Of a DNA stretch of 64,000 nt, positions 44,162-51,894 are shown one piece after another; position 1 is the first letter of the stretch, and every line of letters begins with the position of its first letter. A model generated the notes under the pieces. The model searched no databases. It was given only the letters and a program-made list of their open reading frames with translations, and was not told the DNA's origin. The position numbers and the translations under genes were made by a program. Source of the DNA: CAWBUW01 sp963792075 (GTDB lineage: Bacteria > Chloroflexota > Anaerolineae > Anaerolineales > UBA4823); assembly GCA_963792075.1 (NCBI GenBank), contig CAWBUW010000002.1, forward strand, positions 558,001-622,000. The letters run 5' to 3'.

Positions 44162-44638
44162 CTATGACCAGGCTGTGGCCAGTTGGGTGCGTAGGGCATG
44201 GATGCGTCCTATCGCGGTCTTGGTAATTTGCGTCATTAATTTATAACCAAGCTGCACATCACGCTCAAACATTTTGCGCAGTTCAATGGAATCTAGTTCA
44301 ACCAGGTCACACTGTTTTGCTGCTCGAGCAGTTGCCGTATAGGAAAAAGGATCGATCAGCGCGGCGATGCCAAACACCTCGCCGGAATTAATATCATCGA
44401 CCAGAAATTGCTTGGGCGGCGGGCTATCTTTGGTGGGAAACTCGACTTCAGCCCGGTATAACAGGTCGATGCTGCCATTAATCAACAAATACAGCTTGTT
44501 TGCCTGGGCGTGTTCTTCAAAGATCGTTTCAGATTTTTCAATCACTTCCCTGGTGCACACCATTGCCACAGCTTTCAACTGAGCGTCGTCAAGTGTACCG
44601 AAAAAGGGATATCGCCGTAGCAATTCAGGTGAGACCAT
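44162..44638 (-). CDS. cyclic-nucleotide-binding-fold protein
   Basis: 158 residues from ATG 44638 (AGGAGG at 6 nt; the ATG two codons earlier abuts it). A single CNB/CRP-type beta-roll (LLRRYPFFGTLDDAQLKAVA, IFEEHAQANKLYLLINGSID, GEVFGIAALIDPFSYTATAR) and a C-terminal helix, with no helix-turn-helix, so it is not a transcription factor. In the phosphate-binding cassette the usual FGE and PRxAT residues are FGI and FSYTAT, so cAMP binding is uncertain. It lies 64 bp upstream of the GNAT gene. Confidence 0.75.
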   Translation of the reverse strand: MVSPELLRRYPFFGTLDDAQLKAVAMVCTREVIEKSETIFEEHAQANKLYLLINGSIDLLYRAEVEFPTKDSPPPKQFLVDDINSGEVFGIAALIDPFSYTATARAAKQCDLVELDSIELRKMFERDVQLGYKLMTQITKTAIGRIHALRTQLATAWS

Positions 44639-44836
44639 TTGCATCCTCCTCAATTCGGAATAGGTCAGTCGTGGACTTTGGTTTGTCCGCGGGACTTGCC
44701 GTCTGCATTTAGCAGCCGGCAGGCCCTGCGGGGCGCTGTTAATTATACGCTTTTGCGCTGGTAAATCAACCAGTAAATTATCCCGATTAATAATGCTTCC
44801 CTTGCGCGCCTGCGGGAACACAATGGGTGCAACATT

Positions 44837-46885
44837 TTACTCTGTGAGCTCCACCTTTACGGCGCATACTTTATACTCTGGGATTTTCGCTACCGGGTCA
44901 ATTGCTGCATTGGTCAGCACATTCGCGGCGGCTTCGGCAAAGTGGAAGGGAATGAAGATCACACCTCGCTTGATATCATCTGTGACACGCACATCCAGCT
45001 CGATCTGGCCGCGCCGGCTGGAGACACGCACGCGCTTGCAGCCATTCAGACCGATTTTCTGGGCGTCGTTGAGATTAATTTCCACATAGGCTTCGGATAC
45101 TTCGCTGTTCAGTTTTTCTGAGCGGCGGGTCATCGAGCCAGTATGGAAGTGGAACATCAACCGTCCCGTGGTCAGAACGTAGGGATACTCTTCATCCGGC
45201 AGTTCGGCGGCTTCCTTGAACTCCAACGGGAAGAATTTGCCCATGCCACGGGCAAACTTGCCTTTGTGGAGGTAGGGTGTTCCGGGATGCTCGTCATTTG
45301 GGCAAGGCCATTGCAGGGAGCCCAGCTCTTCCAGACGCTCGTAGGTGATGCCGCCATAACTGGGAGTCAGGTTATTGATCTCGACCATCACTTTTGCTGG
45401 CGATTGGAAACCAAAACCTTTGGCGCCCATCTTCTTAGCCAGATCGCAGATAATGACCCAATCTGCTTTGCAGCCTTCGAGCGGCTCGATCGCCTTGCGT
45501 ACGCGCTGCACTCGCCGTTCGGTGCTGGTAAACGTGCCGTCTTTTTCAGCGTAAGTGGCACCCGGCAAGACCACATGCGCCATCTCGGCGGTCTCGGTCA
45601 AGAAGATGTCTTGCACTACCAGGAACTCAGTCTGTTCCAGGCAGCGCCGCACATGGTTGAGATCTGGGTCAGAAACCATCGGGTTTTCGGCCATCACAAA
45701 CAGAGCGCGGACTTTGCCTTCTGCTGCCGCATGGATCATTTCGGTGACTGTCAGCCCAACCGTCAGTGGACCGCTGGTCCCCCAGGCTTCCTGGAATTTC
45801 TTCTGCACATCAGGGCTGGTGACTACCTGGTAGCCGGAGTAAACATTCGGCAGGCTGCCCATATCGCAGGCGCCCTGCACGTTATTCTGCCCGCGCAGCG
45901 GATTCACTCCGCCGCCCGGAACGCCCATGTTACCGCACAGCATCGCCAGGTTAGCCGTGGATTTGACGTTATCAATACCCGTCGTGTGCTGGGTGATCCC
46001 CATGGCGTAAATGATGGCGGCTGGTTTGCCCTTGGCATAGGTGCGTGCGATTTCGCGGATGCCATCCGCGGGCACATTGGTAATCTCCGCGACTTTCTCG
46101 GGGGTGTATTCTGCCACCAACACTTTGAGGGCTTCGAAATCCTCGGTGCGCTCTGCAATAAATGCCTCAGCGGCCAGCCCTTCGCTGATGATCACGTTCA
46201 TCAAGCTGTTGAACAAGGCAACGTCAGTTCCGGGGCGGAAGCTGTAATAGATATCGGCCCAATGCCCAATCTGATTCTTGCGTGGGTCCAATACAATGAC
46301 CTTGGCACCGCGCTTCTGAGCTTTGAGCACCCGCGTGGAGATCAGCGGATGGCCTTCGGATGTGTTGGAGCCGATAATCAAGAAGCAGTTCGTATCGCTT
46401 TCGAACTCTGGGATCGAATTCGTCATTGCGCCACTCCCAAATGATGCGGCCAGACCGGCCACAGTGGGAGCGTGTCAGAGACGGGCGCAGTGATCGATGT
46501 TATTCGTTCCGATCACCGCGCGGGCGAACTTCTGCAGAAGGTAATTCTCTTCATTGGTACACTTGGCTGAAGACAGGAAAGCGATACGATCCGCACCACT
46601 CTCGGCTTTGATGGTGCCCAGTTTCTCGGCCACCAAAGTCAGGGCTTCCTCCCAGGAAGCCTCGACCAGTTCGCCATTCTTGCGGATCAAGGGAGAGCGC
46701 AGGCGATCCTTGTGGTTGACGAACGCATGGGCATTCCAGCCTTTGATGCACAGCCCGCCCTGGCTGATGGGGTGCTCTTTGGCGGGGAGTGTGCCCATTA
46801 ATTTGCCATCCAACACTTGCAAGTGTAAGGCACAGCCAGTACCGCAGTAGGGGCAGGTAGTCAAGACATTCTTATAATCAATCAT
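44837..46885 (-). CDS. fdhF: formate dehydrogenase catalytic subunit, selenoprotein
   Basis: 682 residues with an in-frame TGA (46475-46477) at codon 137, read as selenocysteine: the context DHCARL-U-HAPTVAGLAASFG matches the active-site Sec of FdhF. Without recoding the gene would look like two fragments. The 4Fe-4S ligands are Cys11, 14, 18 and 46 (TCPYCGTGC, GGLCIKGW). The Mo/W-bisMGD core and C-terminal domain are full length. It interconverts formate and CO2. It lies 12 bp after the ferredoxin-type partner and downstream of hdrCBA-mvhD, suggesting a joint complex. AAGGAG before the ATG. Biosynthesis of Sec must be encoded elsewhere. Confidence 0.93.
46432..46472 (-). promoter_or_regulatory. 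SECIS-like hairpin
   Basis: Two bases after the UGA, CGCTCCCA pairs with TGGGAGTG (one G-U), and an upper stem GGCC/GGCC closes the loop GGTCT, 18 nt after the UGA. Loop distance and the GU in the loop fit bacterial SECIS elements bound by SelB. Confidence 0.7.
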
Positions 46886-46897
46886 GTCATCTTCTCC

Positions 46898-47722
46898 TTA
46901 ATGCGGCAGCCCGGTCCGCTGGTACTCGCCCTCTTCGAGAACCAGCAGTTGCGGTGGTTTTTGTTCCAGCACTGCGCCGGTCTCGTAGGAGAACATTTCC
47001 TGAACATCACGGGCGATCAGGCGGAATTGCACCGCCATGGGGATCCCTGCGGGGCAGGTCTCTTCGCATTCACGGCAGGCGACACACTTGGCCGTCATGT
47101 GCATGGCGCGGATCAGGTGATACATGGATGGGTTGGCCATCGGTAGATGTCCGGTCTCAACCCAGGTTTCATCTTCCAGCGCGCAGATGTTGCAAAAGCA
47201 CTGCGGGCAGATGTTGCGGCACCCGTAGCACTTAATGCAGTGGAGGAATTCTTCCTTCCAGAAGTCCTGTCTTTCTTCCAGGCTCATGGCTGCGATCTTA
47301 TCGGTCAGCAGATCAGGCACGCCCTGGATTGCTTCTCCTACGATTTGCCTGGCATGAACGGTATAGGGTTTGGCGCAGCGGCAGAATTCAGCTTCTTCCT
47401 GGGTGCACTGCAAGCCAATCAAGGTGACTTTATCCCAAACCAGTTGGTGGTGTTTGAACAGCTCAACGATGCCGCGTTCTTCGCAGCCCCGGCAGACGAC
47501 AGCCAGTTTGGCTTCTGGATGAGCGTGCTGGATGATCTTGAGCGTATCAGGAGTTGGTTCTTTGGGCCACAAAGCCAGCCGGTCCAACGCTTCGCGCTGC
47601 CCTGCAGTGAACAGGAAGGGCGCCACAATGCCCCCTGGCCCACGTTTAAGGGCGAGCACGCCATCCACTTCAGGTAAAACTTGCTCAATAGCCTGGCGTA
47701 GGGAGAGGAGTCTATCGCTCAT
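46898..47722 (-). CDS. FdhB/FrhB-like protein with two 4Fe-4S clusters
   Basis: 274 residues. The N-terminal half resembles the FrhB/FdhB group (LAVVCRGCEERGIVELFKHH, then LIGLQCTQEEAEFCRCAKPY). The C-terminal half is a ferredoxin domain with CIKCYGCRNICPQCFC and CVACRECEETCPAG. It starts in an ATGA overlap with mvhD, so it is tightly coupled to the Hdr module. Likely electron carrier between FdhF and MvhD/HdrA. Confidence 0.75.
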   Translation of the reverse strand: MSDRLLSLRQAIEQVLPEVDGVLALKRGPGGIVAPFLFTAGQREALDRLALWPKEPTPDTLKIIQHAHPEAKLAVVCRGCEERGIVELFKHHQLVWDKVTLIGLQCTQEEAEFCRCAKPYTVHARQIVGEAIQGVPDLLTDKIAAMSLEERQDFWKEEFLHCIKCYGCRNICPQCFCNICALEDETWVETGHLPMANPSMYHLIRAMHMTAKCVACRECEETCPAGIPMAVQFRLIARDVQEMFSYETGAVLEQKPPQLLVLEEGEYQRTGLPH

Positions 47723-48126
47723 TTCATTGTCTCCACGAACGGCGGCATGGCACTGACCTTTTCCGTGAAGCTTGTAATCACGTTGGCGAATTTTTCTCCC
47801 TCTGCCGCCGATACCCAGTCAACATCCAGCCGCTCCGGGTTGATGCCGGTGTATTCCAACAATTTTTTCAGAATGGGCATACGCTTGGCGGTACGATGAT
47901 TGCCGGTGCTGTAATGGCAATCACCGATGTGGCAACCAAGCACCATGACACCATCCGCGCCTTCGCGGAAGGTACGCAGTACCAGCTCCGGTGAGATGCG
48001 CCCACTGCACGGCACACGGATGATTTTGGCGTTAGGCGGGTATTTCAAGCGAGCCATGCCGGCCGTATCGGCGCCACGGTAAGAGCACCAGTTGCATAAG
48101 AAGCCAATGATCTTTGGTTCGTACAT
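47719..48126 (-). CDS. mvhD: MvhD-type iron-sulfur subunit
   Basis: 135 residues. Typical MvhD: FLCNWCSYRGADTAG at the start, RVPCSGRIS and LGCHIGDCHY for the 2Fe-2S site. In methanogens it transfers electrons from hydrogenase or formate dehydrogenase to HdrA. The start overlaps the hdrA stop (TAATG) and the end overlaps the FdhB-like gene. No hydrogenase large subunit is nearby, so formate is the more likely donor. Confidence 0.88.
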   Translation of the reverse strand: MYEPKIIGFLCNWCSYRGADTAGMARLKYPPNAKIIRVPCSGRISPELVLRTFREGADGVMVLGCHIGDCHYSTGNHRTAKRMPILKKLLEYTGINPERLDVDWVSAAEGEKFANVITSFTEKVSAMPPFVETMK

Positions 48127-50153
48127 TATGCCACCTCCATCCTTTCAAAGGATGTCATCACGCGCATTGCCCCGATCATCTCAGAGACAAGTTGCTCATC
48201 TGTGAAGTGTTTGAGGCTGATCGATTTGGGCAGGCAGGTTCCCACGCAGGTCCCACAGCCCTTGCACAGCGCTTCGATCACATACGCTTTGCCCTTATCG
48301 GCTTGGAATTCAATGGCCTGGTAGGGGCAGGAAGAGACACACTGCGTGCAGCCCACACAGGTAGCTTCATCCACGATGGCAGTGGTGGCCTCGATCTCGA
48401 TATCACCTTGCCCGATGATGGACAGGACCCGGGCGGCGGCTGCCGCACCCTGCGCCACCGAGGCGGGGATGTCTTTCGGCCCCTGGCACGCACCAGCAAT
48501 GAACACACCGTCCGTCATGGTAGCCACCGGATCAAGCTTGGGGTGGCGTTCGATGAACCAGTTCCCGACGCTGCATGAAATGCCAAACTTTATCGCCACT
48601 TTTTTGGCATCATGCCGGGCTTCCAATCCGGCAGATAGAATAACCATATCCACCGCGAAACGACGCTGGCGACCCAGCAGCGTATCTTCAGCCTGGACGA
48701 TCAGCTTGCCCTCTTCGCCGGGCCGGCGGGCGGCGTCGGTGATTTCAGCCACGCGGCCGCGGATGAAGTTGGTATTGGGTTCTTCCAGCACGCGCTGGTA
48801 GAACTCATCGTATGATTTTCCTGGGGTGCGTATGTCTATGTAAAAGTTGAAAGTGGTCGCGTTCGTGCGATCACGTACCAGGTGGGTGAATTTCAGGCTC
48901 TGCATACAGCATATGCTGGAGCAGTAGTGGTTGTAATTCCTGTCGCGTGAGCCCACGCAGTGAACGATGGCGACGGTTTCCGGCGCCGTGACGCCATCCC
49001 GCAGCACCACTTTGCCCCCGGTAGGGCCGGCGGCATTGCACATGCGCTCAAATTCCAGGCTGGTGAAGACGTTGGCCAGGCGACCGTAGCCAAATTGTGA
49101 AATGCGCCGGGCATCGAACAGGTCAAAGCCCGTGGCGAGGATGATATTGCCAACTTTGACAGTCAATAGCTCATCTTCTTGGTCAAAGGCGATTGCCCCA
49201 GTAGGGCAGAATTTCTGACACGCTTTACAGGTGCCCTTTTGGAAGAAGGTGCAGTTCTCATGATCGATCACAGGGAATTTTGGTACAGCTTGCGGGAAGG
49301 GTGTGTAAACGGCCTTGCGGTAACCCAACCCGGCCTCGAAGACATCGTCGATTACCTTCTTAGGGCATTTTTCCTGGCAGACGCCGCAACCGGTGCAAAT
49401 GCTCTGGTCGATGTAGCGGGCGCGCTTGCGGATCGTGACGGTGAAATTGCCAATAAACCCTTCGACCTTTTCAACCTCGCTCCAGGTGAACAAGGTGATA
49501 TTCTTGTGGTTACCGGCGTCGAACATCTTGGGGGTTAGAATGCAAGCAGAGCAGTCCAAAGTGGGGAAGGTTTTGTCCAACTGTGCCATGTGCCCACCGA
49601 TCGATGGCTCGCGTTCCACCAGGATTACTTTCTGGCCGCTGTTCGCAATCTCAAGGGCAGCCTGGATGCCTGTTATACCGCCACCTACCACCAGCACTTT
49701 GGGATTAATGGGCACAATCAAAGGGTTGAGTGGCTGCTGGTGGACGACGCGTCCTACCGCCGCACCGATCAAGGCTTTGGCTTTCTTGGTCGCTTCTGCT
49801 TTGTCTAGGGTAACCCAGGAATCCTGCTCGCGGATATTGGCCATTTCGAACAGGTAGGGGTTGATGCCAGCTCGACCGCAGGCATTCCGGAAGGTCGGCT
49901 CGTGCAGGTGTGGCGAGCAGGAAGCCACGACCACCCGGGTTAATTCATAATCTTTAATATCATTTTCGATCAGCTTTTGCCCAAGACTTGAGCACATGAA
50001 CTTGTAATCGCGGGCGACCACCACGCCATTTTCTTTCAACTGCTCCCCTGCCCACTTCGATACCTCTGCCACATCAACCGTCCCTGCGATATTGCTGCCG
50101 CAGTGGCAAATGTAAACGCCAACTCTCTCTTTAGGTTCTTTTGGTTTAGACAT
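48126..50153 (-). CDS. hdrA: HdrA-type flavin iron-sulfur electron-bifurcating subunit
   Basis: 675 residues. An N-terminal cysteine domain (YICHCGSNIAG) is followed by the FAD fold (VLVVGGGITGIQAALEIANS) and multiple ferredoxin motifs: CTGCGVCQEKCPKK, CKACQKFCPTGA, CVGCTQCVSSCPYQ and CKGCGTCVGTCLPK. In HdrABC complexes the HdrA flavin bifurcates electrons between ferredoxin and a disulfide or other acceptor. CoM/CoB are not expected in this bacterium, so the physiological acceptor is unknown; MetVF is one candidate. Confidence 0.92.
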   Translation of the reverse strand: MSKPKEPKERVGVYICHCGSNIAGTVDVAEVSKWAGEQLKENGVVVARDYKFMCSSLGQKLIENDIKDYELTRVVVASCSPHLHEPTFRNACGRAGINPYLFEMANIREQDSWVTLDKAEATKKAKALIGAAVGRVVHQQPLNPLIVPINPKVLVVGGGITGIQAALEIANSGQKVILVEREPSIGGHMAQLDKTFPTLDCSACILTPKMFDAGNHKNITLFTWSEVEKVEGFIGNFTVTIRKRARYIDQSICTGCGVCQEKCPKKVIDDVFEAGLGYRKAVYTPFPQAVPKFPVIDHENCTFFQKGTCKACQKFCPTGAIAFDQEDELLTVKVGNIILATGFDLFDARRISQFGYGRLANVFTSLEFERMCNAAGPTGGKVVLRDGVTAPETVAIVHCVGSRDRNYNHYCSSICCMQSLKFTHLVRDRTNATTFNFYIDIRTPGKSYDEFYQRVLEEPNTNFIRGRVAEITDAARRPGEEGKLIVQAEDTLLGRQRRFAVDMVILSAGLEARHDAKKVAIKFGISCSVGNWFIERHPKLDPVATMTDGVFIAGACQGPKDIPASVAQGAAAAARVLSIIGQGDIEIEATTAIVDEATCVGCTQCVSSCPYQAIEFQADKGKAYVIEALCKGCGTCVGTCLPKSISLKHFTDEQLVSEMIGAMRVMTSFERMEVA

Positions 50154-50158
50154 GGCGG

Positions 50159-51139
50159 TTACTCCTTCGCCTCATCCGGCATGTGCGGCATGGGAAGTTC
50201 TCCCTTGACGGGGCGCTTCTTCTTGCCTGCTACTTCTGCTTCCTCCTCTGGTACTTCGACGCCGATTTTGGCTTTGAGCACTGGCGCGGCGGAGACAAAT
50301 TCCTTCCCAATCCCTAATTCTTTAGGCGACATGCCCCAGGCAAGTCCAATGAGCTGCGTGAAGTAAAGTATGGGGATATGGTAGTTTGTCTTGTAGTAAT
50401 TGTTTACGCTCGCCTGGTATGCATCCAGGTTGAGCTGGCACATCGGGCAGAGGGTGACGATGATATCGGTCTCATATTCCGCCGCGTTGTGCAGCAGGCG
50501 GTTGAGCAAATCCATCGCTACTGGCTCGCTGATCTGGGTCATGTGACCGCCGCAGCACTGCGCCTTGAGGGGGAAGTCCACGGCTGTAGCGCCCAGCACT
50601 TTGACCAGCTTATCCAGCGAGGTGGGGTGCTCGGAATCGTCAAACACACCCTGGAAAGCAGGGCGTACAATCAGGCAGCCATAGTAAGCTGCAACGCGCA
50701 GCCCTTTTAGCGGACGGGTAACCAGCTCGGCGATCCGGTCATAGCCAACATCGTTAACGAAGATATCGAGCAGGTGCCGTACCTTCAAATCACCGGGGGT
50801 ATAGACCATGCCGCCAGCCTCCATAGCGATATTGATCTTATCGCGCAGGGCAGCCAACTCGGTCAGGTAGGATTCGGCCTTGCTCAAGTTCAGGAAACAG
50901 GCGCTGCAGGGGGCGACCAGTTGGCCCAGTTTCTGATTCTTGGCCTGGATCAGGTTACGGGCAACCAGCGCATAGGCAGCCAGTTTGTTCAGCGAGATGT
51001 ATTCTGTCGCGCCGCAGCAATTCCAGTCTTCCAATTCCATGAACTCTACATCAACCGGTTTGGCAATTGCCTTGGCGGAGACATCGTAAGCGGCAGCGGA
51101 GAGCTCTAACGAACAGCCGGGATAGTAGCTATACTTCAT
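50159..51139 (-). CDS. hdrB: HdrB-like subunit with two CCG motifs
   Basis: 326 residues. The first CCG set is complete: Cys9, Cys41-Cys42, Cys78 and Cys81 (C-x31-CC-x35-C-x2-C). The second follows with YYGCLIV, AQCCGGHM and LCPMCQLN. These bind the non-cubane 4Fe-4S clusters that act on disulfides in HdrB. About 40 extra charged residues end the protein (EVPEEEAEVAGKKKRPVKGE). It overlaps hdrC by 11 bp and lies 5 bp before hdrA. Confidence 0.9.
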   Translation of the reverse strand: MKYSYYPGCSLELSAAAYDVSAKAIAKPVDVEFMELEDWNCCGATEYISLNKLAAYALVARNLIQAKNQKLGQLVAPCSACFLNLSKAESYLTELAALRDKINIAMEAGGMVYTPGDLKVRHLLDIFVNDVGYDRIAELVTRPLKGLRVAAYYGCLIVRPAFQGVFDDSEHPTSLDKLVKVLGATAVDFPLKAQCCGGHMTQISEPVAMDLLNRLLHNAAEYETDIIVTLCPMCQLNLDAYQASVNNYYKTNYHIPILYFTQLIGLAWGMSPKELGIGKEFVSAAPVLKAKIGVEVPEEEAEVAGKKKRPVKGELPMPHMPDEAKE

Positions 51140-51719
51140 AGTCTGCCTCCTCCAACTCTTTTGCCTTGTTGAGGATTGCTTTCAGGCTATCCAGTCCTTT
51201 GATTGACTTTGGTACTAACGCCATGCGACCTTTGGTAAGCAAACCGAGCGCCAGGGGCACCATTTTTATTACCCCCAAGGGGTGATGCGTCAGGTGGTAT
51301 TGGGAAGCCAGGCCCAGCTCAAAGCTGCGCCCGAAATTCTCCACGTAGTCAATGAATGTCTGGGAGAAACCAGGCGCATGTTTAGCGCTGCCTTTCTTGT
51401 ACAAACCCGCATGGATCGAAAGGCGTTTGAGTGTATACATGCAATCCGTGATTTTGACACCTTGAGGACAGCGTACCATGCAGTAATAGCAGGAGACACA
51501 GAACCAGGGGGTGTTGGAGCGCAGTACTTCATCTTCCATATCGGCAAAGACCATCGCAAATAACGCCCGGGGGGAGTAATCCATATCTGGGCCTGAAGGA
51601 CAGGATCCCCCACAGGTTCCACATTGGATGCAGCGTTCCAGGTGTGGATCTGTAGGTGAATTGATGAGCACTTTGGAGAGGAAATTGTGAGCGCGTGCTT
51701 GTGTTGCGGTATCCGTCAT
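51129..51719 (-). CDS. hdrC: HdrC-like iron-sulfur subunit
   Basis: 196 residues. Two 4Fe-4S motifs, CIQCGTCGGSCPSG and CVSCYYCMVRCPQG, in the HdrC arrangement, with a helical C-terminus. AAAGGAGG at 5 nt before ATG 51719, an optimal ribosome site. First gene of the long minus-strand cluster; a CRP-type dyad is 150 bp upstream. Confidence 0.9.
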   Translation of the reverse strand: MTDTATQARAHNFLSKVLINSPTDPHLERCIQCGTCGGSCPSGPDMDYSPRALFAMVFADMEDEVLRSNTPWFCVSCYYCMVRCPQGVKITDCMYTLKRLSIHAGLYKKGSAKHAPGFSQTFIDYVENFGRSFELGLASQYHLTHHPLGVIKMVPLALGLLTKGRMALVPKSIKGLDSLKAILNKAKELEEADYEV

Positions 51720-51750
51720 AAAAACCTCCTTTGGCTATTGAATTGAAGGT

Positions 51751-51790
51751 AACATCTCAAAAAGTCGGGGAGCGGGGTATTTTGGAGGGG
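51751..51790. repeat. half copy of AACATCTC repeat
   Basis: AACATCTCAAAAAGTCGGGG followed by AGCGGGGTATTTTGGAGGGG matches arms of the element at 19622-19709 but lacks the pairing partner. Confidence 0.55.
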
Positions 51791-51868
51791 GATGCGGCAA
51801 ACACTAATCATCTCTCATTATGATGGATGAGAAGGGTGATTTGCTAGTGCGTTATTGCACAGTTGAAA

Positions 51869-51884
51869 TGTGACGAATGTCACA
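51869..51884. promoter_or_regulatory. CRP/FNR-type dyad TGTGA-N6-TCACA
   Basis: TGTGACGAATGTCACA is an exact match to the E. coli CRP consensus half-sites with a 6-bp spacer. It lies upstream of hdrC and just after the glycosidase-like gene's stop, the only sizeable gap feeding the cluster. The binding protein is not in this window. Confidence 0.5.
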
Positions 51885-51894
51885 TTACGAGCCG

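Noticed and set aside
44162..44638. CRP-family transcription factor acting on the 51869 site
   Set aside because: It has the ligand fold but no helix-turn-helix, so it cannot be the DNA-binding protein.
44837..46885. Formate dehydrogenase split by a stop codon as a pseudogene
   Set aside because: The TGA is exactly at the catalytic position, frame is unchanged and a SECIS-like hairpin follows, so selenocysteine is the better reading.
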